Origin: Dipteronia dyeriana
Taxonomy: Eukaryota; Streptophyta; Magnoliopsida; Sapindales; Sapindaceae
Direction of reading: 5' to 3'
Assembly: GCA_032871835.1 (NCBI GenBank)
Contig: CM065296.1
Location: forward strand, 54,403,288 to 54,467,287
DNA length: 64,000 bases
In this document: in pieces, positions 22,270 through 32,610 of the stretch
How the letters are laid out: each line of letters begins with the position of its first letter
How positions within the stretch are numbered: the first letter of the stretch is position 1
Made by a program: the position numbers and the translations under genes
Notes under the pieces: model-generated
Seen by the model: the letters and a program-made list of their open reading frames with translations, nothing else
The model's database searches: none
What the model was told of the DNA's origin: nothing

Positions 22270-23991
22270 GTGTTTGAAGTCATAGGTTTACAAGATGATG
22301 TAATGGCGGAAGGAGCCTTAAATACTAGGCCACCATTACTTCGTGGCACTAACTATGGGTATTGGAAGTTGAGGATGAAAGCCTACCTCTGCTCTATTGA
22401 TGAAAGGGTTGGGATGGTAGTGGAAAAAGGTTATAATCCTCCTACCAAGGTTTTGGAGGATGGAACCATGATACTCAAGCCAATGAGTGAATGGACAACG
22501 AATGAGTTTGAGGTTGCTAAATGGCATCATTGTGCTATGAATGCCATCTTTGGAGGAGTTGATGGGCATCAATTCTCTTATATTCAAAATCTTGAATTCA
22601 TAAAAGAAGCTTGGGATACTCTCCAAGTTACTAATGAAGGAACCTTAGCAGTGAAGAAATCAAGGCTTCAAATGTTGGCATCATAATTTGAAGGTTTAAG
22701 TATGGGTGAAGAAGAAAAGTTCGAAGACTTCCAATTTCAGCTTCTTAACATAGCTAACCAATGTTAATCACTTGGAGAACCTATCTTAAAAGAGTGTTTA
22801 GATTAGAAAATCCTTAGGTCTCTCCCTAAGAGATTCAAATCAAAGGTGACGGCCATTGAGGAAATCAAGGATGTGGATAGTATGAATATCGATGAGTTGC
22901 TTGGGTCTCTCCAAACTTATGAGATGTGCTTGAAGCCAAAGAACAAGAGTAAGGGAATCACTCTCAATGCTTTAGAGGAGGAGAGTGACGATGAAAATGA
23001 AGAAATGACACTCTTGGTTAAAAGGTTCAAGAAGTTTCTAAAGAAGAATGCCAAGCCTAAAGGCAAGTTTTCTAAGGAAAAAAGAGTTAAGAGAACATCA
23101 TCTCCATGGATTGTGAAGAATAGTCAAGCCATGAACAAGAAAGAGGTTCAATGCTATAATTGTCAAGGTTTTGGTCACTTTGCTAGTGAGTGCAGCAAGA
23201 AGCCATCTAAGAAAGACAAGAAAGGCAAAGTGTTGGCAGCTACTTGGAGTGATGATAATTCTAGTGACAATGAGAGCTCTAGTAGTGAGTCTTCAAGTGA
23301 TAAAGAGTTGGTGAGCAACTTTGTAGCTCTAATGGCTTCTCATTCTCCACTAGATGTCGGTAGTACAATATCTTTAAACAAGAACCTTGAAGCAAATCAT
23401 GATGGAAGCTCTAGTTCCATTCCTACTAATCTTGAGTTGTTGAAAAAGATAGAAAAGCTTGAAGAAGATATAGACAATGCTAAAAAAGAAGTAGTTGAAA
23501 AGAATGATTTGATCAAGAATCAACTAGATGAGTTTGTAGTTGTTACTCGTAGACTTCTTGGTGAGAAAGGTGATATTATGAAGAAGTTTAGAGAACTTGA
23601 AATGATAAACCTTGAGAATGATAATGTGATATCTTCTTTGAAGAAGAGAGAACAAGAATTGATGGAAGAGATAGACACGACTAAGGAGGCTATCAAGGAC
23701 TTAGTGAATGATTCGGTTAGTGTGTCTAGTGTTAGGAATCTTGTTAACTCTTATAGTGGTGAAGAAGACTTGGTAGTTAAAGAGGAGCTCTTGGAAGCAC
23801 CACTTCCTACACACTTTGATGAAGTCGTGATTGATAAGAAACCACACAAGAAGAGAAGATCAAAAGCTAAGAAGAAGTTGGCAAACAAGGTATCTTTGCA
23901 AACTCCTAGTGAAGCTAGTTCAACTCCAAAAGGTAAAATCTCATTTTTTATTCCAATTTGTCATTATTGCAACACAATAGGTTTAACATGA
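22270..23991 (+). pseudogene. Element D gag (Sirevirus/copia type) with three in-frame stops
   Basis: One reading frame runs 22270-23991 (~574 codons), broken only by stops at 22684, 22765 and 22804. The N-terminal part (RPPLLRGTNYGYWKLRMKAY) is the usual copia gag start, followed by the UBN2-type region (EAWDTLQVTNEGT). A zinc knuckle CYNCQGFGHFASEC lies at 23152-23193. Then come a Ser/Asp/Glu-rich stretch and a long coiled coil (~23430-23720; KKIEKLEEDIDNAKKEVVEK). A second half-knuckle (CHYCNTIG) lies near 23958-23982. A long gag with a coiled coil fits Sireviruses. The frame preserved past the stops suggests recent decay. It would form the particle and bind element RNA. Confidence 0.85.
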
Positions 23992-26110
23992 ACACAATTT
24001 GTCAATATAATTAAAAATGCAAATTAGAAAATCAATCTAGGGATAAGGAGATTAAACTTCAACTTGAACATCCTAAGGCCTTAAAAGTTGAGAAACATGA
24101 TAATATTGCTAAGAATGAGAAAAAGTTATGGAGTAGAAAGAATTCTAATCTTGTTCAACTTGACAAAGCTTGTGTTGAAAATGTTAAGGAAGAGTGTGTT
24201 AATGATATTCTTGTTAATCAAGTCATTGAAGGACTTTACTCTAGATTTAACATTATTGTCAAGGATGATATTTTAAATGTTTGTGTAGGTATACCCAAGA
24301 ACAAGTGGTTCAAGGGTGAGTGCTCTTATCACTAATATAAGAAGCACATGTGAGATAGCTTTGTGGCTATATATCAATTATGTTGAGAATTCTTGCTTAC
24401 TAGCTTTGAATACTCCATGTATTGATATGAACTTGGTTATCTCACATCATGATTGTTCTGATGGTCAAAATTTGTTGATTGACTTTGAAGAATTTCTTTT
24501 GTTATATGTGTTGATAAGGTTGAGATATTATGCTTCTTTTTACTCTTGTTGTGAAACATTGTCAACTTGGTGTCATGAGAACATTCAAGGCAAGAGTGCT
24601 CATAAAAAGGGCATAAGTATGATATTTGGTGAATATAATGTGCAAAAAGGTATCTCTATACTTTAATGCATATTCTCTTAAATATTCATCTTTTGACTCA
24701 ATTCTTAACATACATCTCATAGCATATCAAATTAGAGAGTTTTGTATAGCATACATATGGTTCTCATTGACATTTGCTATTTTAGTATCTAATAGTAATA
24801 TTGTTAACATTGATCTTAACTTTGATGATTGTTTGTGTATAGTATATTGAGTGGCATTACTTTTGAAAATATGAGCTTCATATTCTTTGAAAGCTACTCA
24901 TTAGAAAAGTAATGATCTTGAATAAATCTTTACTTATTGCTCTTAGATCATGTGCTTATGAGCCATAAAATTTTGGTTTCTAAAATTTGCACTATGCTTC
25001 TCTTATATGTTTTGCTAGTAGGTTGAGTTAACTAATATGTAAACAATGGATACACCGTGAAGTTTTTGTGCTTAAGTACATTTAAAATGACCTATGGTTA
25101 GTATCCATTTTTCTTCGGCAATTACATAGAACTCAACAAGTACCTTCATGAAAAGGGTTACACACATTGGTTGTGAAAGCTACCCAATGTTGGAAAGAGC
25201 TACACCATTGTGATGAGTGAAAGCCATCATGAAGTGAATTTTGTTTATGTAAAAAAAATGGAAAAATCAAAGAAGTGTTGAAAGGAATTCATAAAAAAAA
25301 AATCTTTGATTCAAAACCTAAAAAGAAAATGAGGAAGGCTTAAAAAGAAGTTTAGTTAAAAACAAATGAACTCGGGTTGAAAAACAGAAATGGGATGACG
25401 AGCCACATGCACACACACGCTCATGTGTTGAAATCTATTCTCTTAAAAGCAAAAATTCCGGATGATAATCGGTTTTACTTTTTATGGAAAAAGCTTAAGA
25501 TGAATAGTTATTGTAAATTGTTTGCATATTGATTATCAAACTACTTCTTGATATATATTTGAAGCATATCTCTTACACACACACTTTGTTTATGAGTATG
25601 ATGATATCTTTGCAATTGTTGAAGAATTATGAGAGAACTTGAAAAATCTTTGTGTATCTCTCTTAGCGTATGAAGCTTATTTTGTTGATATTTCTTCAAA
25701 TTGCTTGAATGTGTGATTGTGTGAACATCTCTATGAACTCTATGCTATCATTGATTTTAGTTATAGCATTTATCAAGGGGGAGCATTGTATGCTAGACAT
25801 TGTTCTCTTTTATGATATGTTCACATGCTTCATTTTGTTACATATTGGCATATTTTGACTTGATGATACTTGTAAGATATTACTCACTATCTTTGTCTTG
25901 CATGATGATTCATTCTTAAGTCATATGTCTTTGTGTTTATATATTTGTGACTAATATGCTTGTTTTGTCTTTCACTCACTTTTGTTGTATGTATATAGCA
26001 TCGTATTTCACAAGAACAAATGGAAAGAATTAAAGTTACCGGTAGTGGAAATCAATTGAATCTCATTGTGAAAGCCAAGTCTACCTCAAAGGATCCAAAG
26101 CTTCAAGGTC
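23992..26110 (+). other. Element D mid region without recognisable pol
   Basis: This is where protease-integrase-RT should be. Only short frames are seen, among them 24088-24276 and a 116-codon ORF at 24316-24666 that I do not recognise. The segment 24290-24310 (VGIPKNKWFKGECSYH) is partly kept in element E (~36455-36490) and looks like the tail of the gag-side coding region. 24900-25205 is the part also found at 8616-8906. A tcaagggggagc tract lies at ~25775. No DSGA, DDE, YVDD or RNase H motif is found. Confidence 0.65.
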
Positions 26111-26228
26111 AAAGGATTTAGGGATATTTGGAACTAAAAAGATATTTTAAGAGAGAGGCATTGACTTAGGTAAATGTAAAGATTCTTATGTTCTTAAATG
26201 CATTAAGGATAGAAATTGGGAATCTTGG

Positions 26229-26960
26229 GTGAGCATGCTAGAAATAGTGAATGACACTATTGTTAGAGAATTTTATCATGAATATAGAGAGAGTGCCACC
26301 TTATTGGATTCTTTGATGGAGATTAAGGGTGTTATGTTTAGAGTTAATCCGGTAAACATTAACATGTTTCTTGGACTATCTAGTGATATTGATTCAAACT
26401 TTCTAGATGTTAATATCATTGAGAATCTTAATATCATGGGTAGAACTCTATGTGACAATGCTTCTTTTGAGTGGAAAGGTAGAGCATATATTAGTCAACA
26501 TGAGTTAACTAAGGCAAGTGCATTTTGGCATCTTTTTATTTGCACAAATATTATTGGATCTTTGAATTCAAACGTGTTATATAAAGACAAGATCAAAATA
26601 GTATATGCCTTGGTGACTAATCAACCTATAAACCTTGGGGATTTGCTTATGTTTTACTTAGATAATGCGGGTTTCTCAACTAGAGGAGATAAGAAGCTTG
26701 CATTACCAGGGTTTATAACTTCTTTGTGTTTAGCTCGTGGTGTTCATAGTAGTGGAGATGATATGTTGGTACAACCCTTGGAAAAGTATAGTGATAAACG
26801 TGTGTCATACATGTCATATAAGGATAAGGGTAAGACATGTGATACTTTTGGACTATTTAGTAGTTCACAAGTTGATTGTCAAGAGACTAGCATAAACATT
26901 CTTCTGGATTGGGTTTTACATTTGAAGAATAAGGTTGATGAGCTTAGTGCTATAGTTTAA
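26229..26960 (+). CDS. ORF resembling 'putative plant transposon protein' domain (PF20167-like), in element D
   Basis: 243 codons. Visible blocks: IVNDTIVREFYHEY (residues ~6-19), VMFRVNPVNINMFLGL (~35-50), SQHELTKASAFWHLFICTNI (~88-107), KIVYALVTNQPINLGDLLMF (~123-142) and KKLALPGFITSLCLARGV (~155-172). These follow the order I associate with the plant transposon domain named Transposase_32: FY motif, V-G-V-x-F-x-P with INxxLGL, an A-x-W block, IxLGxL, and LxFPxxIxxLC. The same frame extends upstream (SWVSM, DRNWESW) and downstream past a stop at 26958 to 27078 (KQDARIKELEECI, coiled coil-like). Its biochemical role is unknown; the 'transposon' name does not establish transposase activity. 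Element E has a decayed copy. Confidence 0.6.
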   Translation: MSMLEIVNDTIVREFYHEYRESATLLDSLMEIKGVMFRVNPVNINMFLGLSSDIDSNFLDVNIIENLNIMGRTLCDNASFEWKGRAYISQHELTKASAFWHLFICTNIIGSLNSNVLYKDKIKIVYALVTNQPINLGDLLMFYLDNAGFSTRGDKKLALPGFITSLCLARGVHSSGDDMLVQPLEKYSDKRVSYMSYKDKGKTCDTFGLFSSSQVDCQETSINILLDWVLHLKNKVDELSAIV

Positions 26961-27131
26961 AAACAAGATGCTAGAATAAAAGAGTTGGAGGAGTGTATTG
27001 CATCAAGTTCAAGACCATCTCTCAACCATTATGTTAGGTCAACTACACGCACATCTTTCTTTGGTGGATCTAGTAGCTAGTATCTGAGTCTCATTGTATG
27101 TTTCTTACCTTTTGGCATCATTTCATGTCAA

Positions 27132-27548
27132 AAAGGGGGAGAAAGAGTTGTTAAGAGTTGCTAGTTACTTAGTTTCCTTTTTATGTTGTTTTTGGGAACT
27201 TTTGAACTTTCAATGACATGTAATAATTAATCTTAAGATTTGGTTAAGAACTCTTGTATTTGGCATGTATTGAGGGGGAGATACATGTATTTGTGTACTT
27301 AATTGTATATTCTGATCCATATTATATGTTGTCATTTGTTGTTTTTCTCTTCTATATGCATTGTGCTTTGAGATGATTTGTAGGTTGCTTCAAGGTAAGA
27401 TCAAGATGGAGTTCAAGAGTTGATGAAGATTAGTTATAGGAATCTTACTCATTGTAATGTGAGGGAGTAATTTTGTGACCTATCTTCATTTTTATATTTG
27501 TAGTAAATGTATAGGTGTTTTGACATGGAATTTGTCAAAGGGGGAGAT
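27132..27548 (+). other. Repeated polypurine tracts upstream of D 3' LTR
   Basis: aaaaagggggagaaag (~27130), tgagggggagatac (~27266) and aaagggggagat (27537-27548), the last directly before the LTR. Multiplied polypurine tracts are a known feature of Sireviruses. The last one would prime plus-strand DNA. Similar tracts occur in F (33146-33610) and E (39348-39792). Confidence 0.75.
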
Positions 27549-30082
27549 TGTTAAGTTTTAGTTTGTGTTGGCATTAATTCCATATAAAAATGATGTTTAC
27601 TTGCAATGATTTAGTTGTTTAGATTCATGATGATTCAAGCTTCAAGGAAGAAGAAACAACAAGTCAAAACAAGTTCTAAGTCTTCAAGAGAAAGGATGCA
27701 ATATGGTTCTACAAAGGTATACTAAGACCTTATCTTTCTCTTACAAGGCTTAGGCACACAAATACAATTCATTCATATGTGTCCCTGTATCGTTGTGCAC
27801 TACGTATAACACATTCACACACTTAAAGATGAATGATCATGCATTGGTATGAAAATAACATGTTTTGGAATATGCATGATTGGAAACTATCTTTATGTAG
27901 TTTGAATTCTAGTGTGAAATATGTTTCTATGTGTATATGTTTGTATAACATTGATATTGAACTTGGATTTATTCTTAAATCATTCTTGATTGAGTTTCGG
28001 TCATTTTGGTTACTCATACTATTGATTTCAAGTTCTAAGTCAAAAGATACTACACTTTCAACTCATGTTGCATACATTGTCTTCGTATTCATATATCGAG
28101 TCGAATTATTATTTTTTGGGTTGAGTATCTTATATGTCCATATCCGTGTGAGAGTTACAGTTCGTAATCCACAAACAGATTCGAATTCCGAGTTCGGAGG
28201 CCAGAGAACGGTGGAAGAACGAGAAGGAAGCGCGAGAGGAAAAGAAGTGCATCCAAGCACTCCTTCCCGAGATGGCGCGTGGCCATCTCGAGACAGAATG
28301 CTTGCAGCCCCGAGATGCCCACGTGCCATCTTGGGCAGCAAGCATGCTTGGGCACTTAAGGGTAGTTTGGTCTTTTCATTCTTTATTCTTATCCCTCTCT
28401 TTTATAATCTCTTTCCCTCTCACATTTCATTCTAAGAAGAAATTCAAACAAGTGTGAATTTTCTCTCTAAATTTTCTCACCTTCCAAACACCATAACTTC
28501 TTCATTTGAACTTCGATTTGAGTGATTTGAAGTTGAGAGTGTTCATATATTCATCCTCAATCTTTTCTTTGAAGGTTTGAGTAAGATTTGCTGTTGTTTT
28601 TGGTGTCTAATCATACAAAAACGGGACTGCACCTAAATCAACTAAGGTATTGATTTTCTGTCAAAGTTTTCTTTTAAAACTTGGTCAATTGCCTTGGGTT
28701 TTCTTCTTCTACATATATTTGTATATTGTGAGTGTTTTGATTTGTATTTTGAACACTTTCAAAGCTAGATTGAGTTTCAATTGAAATCATTCATGTTGAG
28801 TTAGGTTTTGATTTTGCCTATGTTATCATATGTTTGGGATTGTATTGTTCTAGCTTTGATTCTAGAACTATTTTATGATCTTTGATTGATTGATTTTGAG
28901 AAAAATAGTTCCTCACATGTATTAGGCTCTCATGGCCGAAATTCTCACATAATACACGTGCTTATGTTCTTTTGAGCTAATCATGTGTTTTGATGAATCT
29001 ATGATTAGGAATATGCTCTAGAACTTTAGCTTAAATCTAATTGACTTTGTCATATGATTTTAGCATGTTTTTGGTTTGTGTGATTTAAACTTGATCTTGT
29101 GATTTATTGAACATATCTTGTGATTCAAGTTTAGATCTATGCATGTATCTAGGTTGTGATTAATATTGAACATATCTTACATAATCTAGATTGATTACAC
29201 ATGCATGATAAACTAGACTATATGTGATTTGTGCATTCATGCTCATGTCTAGTATTTTCCATAGGATGTGTTGATCATAGCATTCTATGTTGCATGCTTG
29301 TTTGGGTTTTGCATTCATGGTCACCTAAATGCCTTGTGAGAAGGAAGTCTTGACAATAGGTGTGAGACCTATGGTGTTGAGCAAGAGGTGTGAAGCCTTG
29401 GATTGTCAAGCAAGGAAGTCTTGGCTAGGGTCATGAGGATCCGGATAGTCGAGAAGAAGTCTTGCCTAGAGTTGGGAGAACTCGGATAGGTGAGCAAGGA
29501 AGTCTTGACTAGAGTCGTAAGGACTTAGTTGAGCAAGAAGTCTTGCCTTGGGTCGTGAGGATCCGAATAAGGTGAGCAAGGATGTCTTGACAAGAGGTGT
29601 GAAGCCTCGGATTGTTGAGCATAGGGCGACAACTTCTAGAGTAGGATAGGAGGGTGTTTCTAGGTGAAGAGGTCACTTGAGAGATTGTACTTGTCTTATC
29701 TACTAGTGGATTTTGTTTACCGGTGGCTGCTAGCCCCGTGGATGTTTTCTCTTTGGAGGTTTACCACGTTATATCTTGTGTCAACTTTTCTCTATCCCTA
29801 TCTCTCTAATATTTGTATTGTGGATAGAACTCTTTATATATGTTAACTTCCTTTGTATAATATAGATTGTGTATGTGTTACAATTACTTGTTTGTATCAC
29901 ATTTTACTTGTGTTTATATATTGATTAATTGTCTTTAATTAATATATATATATTGTGATACAAGCAATCTAGAGGGATAAACTTTTGTTTGTTTCTAAGG
30001 GAGTCAAAAAAGGTGTCTAACCTATTCCCCCCCCCCCCCCCTCTAGGTTAGCCTTGAGCATTTAACCGTGATTGTATTTTCA
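27549..30082 (+). repeat. Element D 3' LTR, 2534 bp
   Basis: Starts TGTTAAGTTTTAGTTTGTGT and ends GATTGTATTTTCA. It aligns throughout with 19668-22197. The G-box is at 28320-28325. A run of about 15 C lies at 30027-30041, where the left LTR has about seven. The minisatellite has one unit fewer than the left copy. Confidence 0.9.
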
Positions 30083-30087
30083 GAGCA

Positions 30088-30320
30088 GTGGCTAATTCAA
30101 GAGAAACAAGAAGTTATAAAAAAAGGAAACGTGTTGAAAGAAAGTGTCACTTTTAAAGAAAAATTATGAATAGGGGAGACGTGACGATAACCAAGATCCC
30201 ATCAGTTGAAAATCTAGTGGATCCTTTCACAAAGGCTCCTCCACAAAAAAGATTTGATGGGCACCTAGAAAATATGGGGATAAGAGATATGACACATTTG
30301 CTATAGAGCAAGTGGGAGAT
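30088..30320 (+). pseudogene. Element C RNase H tail and polypurine tract
   Basis: Continues the copia RNase H interrupted at 19667: 30083 'gagcagtggctaattcaaga' follows 19662 'agagca' once the 5-bp duplication is removed. The usual copia end motif reads PSVENLVDPFTKAPPQKRFD with small changes (30200-30260). The polypurine tract agtgggagat lies at 30311-30320, immediately before the LTR. Confidence 0.85.
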
Positions 30321-32500
30321 TGTTGGGATTATGCTCGATATCAATAGTGTAATAATTTATTTGACAATCTATTTATATTGATAAAGTGATTTCTAGTTTA
30401 ACAAATCTTATAGCATTTATAGATTAATTATTATAACTGTCAAAACTCAATAATCATAAGGTCAAAAGACTATAAGAAAAGAATAATTGTTTGTACATCT
30501 GGATATGTATGAGGTAGACACAACTCTTTAGTTAGTCTTGAATAATATTCACAACTTAAGATAAAAGGTTGAGCACCTTTATCTTGTCAAAGTTGTAGAT
30601 TCATTTGCTGGCATTTGAGTGAGATCAAATGTGTTATGATAAGTCTAAAATCATCAAAGTGTGGTGTCTTTGGGCAAAAGAATCTAGTGCACTGGGTGTA
30701 TTGAATAGGATCACGGTGAAATATTTTATCCAGAACCGTCAATGGATAAAAGTTTTCACTTGAAGACAATCGGAGAGTCTACCTTAATACTGAGATAAAT
30801 GATAGACTTATGGTTGCAGGTGTTATCATTTGAAATATTAATGAGTACGATTATAATACATAGTCTATCCTCGATAGTTTGGTGGTATTCATTTGTTAAT
30901 CGATAGAGGACTTCATTTATAGATTTGGATATCGTTACTCCATTTATTAAATGAGGGTAGAATATGATAATATGGATGTTTTGAGGAATTGGATATTATA
31001 TCTTAGCGTTAAGTTTTCAATAGTGTCTATTGAAATATGGCTTCTCGACAAGTCAAAATATCCAAGTTTAAAATGTGGTCATATGAGTAAATATGGTAAA
31101 TTGGAGAGCTACAGGCGGTCTATAAGCTCTTGGCGATTACTGATATTTTCTATGAGGATACATTATCTCCATTAAGATTGTCTAGAGTATGAATGAGGAA
31201 TATTAACTTATTATATCTTTATTTAAGAATTCAATTTTAGTTCATTCCAATTCTAGTTCTTTTATGGAATGAACTAAAATTAATAGATCCAACCTTAGTG
31301 ACCTTAGTGAATCATTTGTTGATTGTGATTAGGTTATGTCTATTGGAGCTTAAATTTATATATCCCGCCAAGATCCTCAATCCACACAAACTTGCTTGTA
31401 TCACTTGATATATTCTACCAGACCAATTTATGGGTCCATCTAGAATTGCATTAAAGTATGTGGACTAGTTTCTTTTTTAGTAAGAATGGGCCTAGTTCAC
31501 ATGTGAACTTTTTATTAAAGTCCATTGGATTTAATAAAATAGAAAAAATAATATATTGGCCCATGTATATTGACCCATGTATAGGCTTGGGCTGCTTGGG
31601 CTTGTAGAATAGCTTAATATATTGTTTTTTATTTTATTATTTAATTAAACAGAAATTAATTTATTTATTAATTTATCAATTGTTTAATTCAAAATCAAAA
31701 TCTTTTTCCTAGTTGGAGAAGATCTCCTAGAGTCATATTATTGTTGGTAATCTGATAAGTATCAAATACTTTATTTGATTAGTAGATAAATAAAATGAAC
31801 TTATTTATCTAGTCAAATTAGGAGGTATTTGATTTCTATTAAAACTCTAATTGACAATTGGTCAAATTATGAAGTTTTAATATAGTCACAATTTAATTTA
31901 TATTCAATAATTAGTTATTGAATAAATACACGATTGAGTTGGATTAGGAGTCTTGGTGTAGAAAAGAATTCTTTTTTGAAAAGGATTCTTGGTCACCAAG
32001 TAAATCCTCCTAAGAAAAGGATTCTTGCTCACCAAGTAAATCTTTCTTATGAGAGGATTTGGTCTCCTATATTTATGACCTAAAGAATTCGGCCAAACTT
32101 GATGCTTTCTTTAAGTGAGATTTTGGCCAAGCCTAGTTTTCCCTCAGAGAAAGATTTTGGATTACAGAGAGAATTTTGAGAGAGAAAAAAATTAGTTTTT
32201 CTTCATGGAGGATTATTGTGACTAACAAAATAAAGAGATTTTGTTTGTTTTCATCCTCAGGTATACAACTTAAAGAATGAAAGCTCACACTCCTAGGTGA
32301 TTAATGTTCATGATTTGATTAGAAGATCTTGTGGATTCAATTCGATTCTAGTTCAATCGTCATGAGAAAAAGGTACGATGCTTTTAATATTTGTCGATTA
32401 ATCTGGGGTTGAGGTTCTTTCTTTTAAATGGAAAAAAATTAAAATTTACCAAACCCTAATTTTACACTTCCGTCGTGTTTTAAACTGAGTTTTCCCTACA
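30321..32500 (+). repeat. Element C 3' LTR, 2180 bp
   Basis: Starts TGTTGGGATTATGCTCGATA right after the polypurine tract and ends GTTTTCCCTACA at 32500. It is homologous over its length to 14853-17168 (inverted). This copy defines the LTR ends of the family best because both the polypurine tract and TG...CA ends are visible. A TATA-like tatatttatg lies near 32070-32080. Confidence 0.9.
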
Positions 32501-32610
32501 ATCGTTTCACCATCTTTGTTGTTTCGATTGTTACTGTACAATTAAGTTTACTTAATGATTGCATTAAAAAAAAACCCGTCCGCTGTGCACTCTGCAACCC
32601 TAGGCACCAA
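32501..32610. other. Short unassigned joint
   Basis: 110 bp between element C's LTR end and the start of Sirevirus-type sequence. Contains a9 and no recognisable motif. Original flanking DNA or rearrangement filler cannot be told apart. Confidence 0.4.

Larger units (their letters stand above)
19668..30082 (+). mobile_element. Element D: non-autonomous Sirevirus-type copia element, near complete, 10.4 kb
   Basis: Two ~2.53 kb LTRs (19668-22197, 27549-30082) flank 5351 bp of internal DNA. The ends TGTTAGG...TTTTCA are flanked by gagca on both sides (19663-19667 and 30083-30087), inside element C's RNase H. The primer site matches initiator Met tRNA. The 3' part has repeated aaagggggaga tracts, a known Sirevirus hallmark. 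Internally there is a copia gag and a second ORF resembling the 'putative plant transposon protein' domain. No protease, integrase or RT is seen. In the first ~185 aligned LTR bases I count seven differences, so insertion is fairly recent compared with neighbours. Confidence 0.88.
17169..32500 (+). mobile_element. Element C: Ty1/copia retrotransposon, plus strand, split by element D
   Basis: Internal sequence from mid-protease onward (17169-19667) resumes after a 10.4 kb insertion at 30088 and ends in a 3' LTR (30321-32500). The 5' LTR, gag and protease start are missing; the left end abuts the outer end of element B's LTR exactly at 17168/17169. Same family as A and B, inverted relative to them. 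Confidence 0.9.

Noticed and set aside
30027..30041. Poly-C run in D's right LTR as a functional signal
   Set aside because: The left LTR has a shorter run at the same site; most simply slippage, in DNA or sequencing.
9168..32500. Element B as an insertion into element C
   Set aside because: Sequence left of B (8907-9167) is RT while sequence right of B is protease in the same orientation, from different copies; no target duplication is seen.
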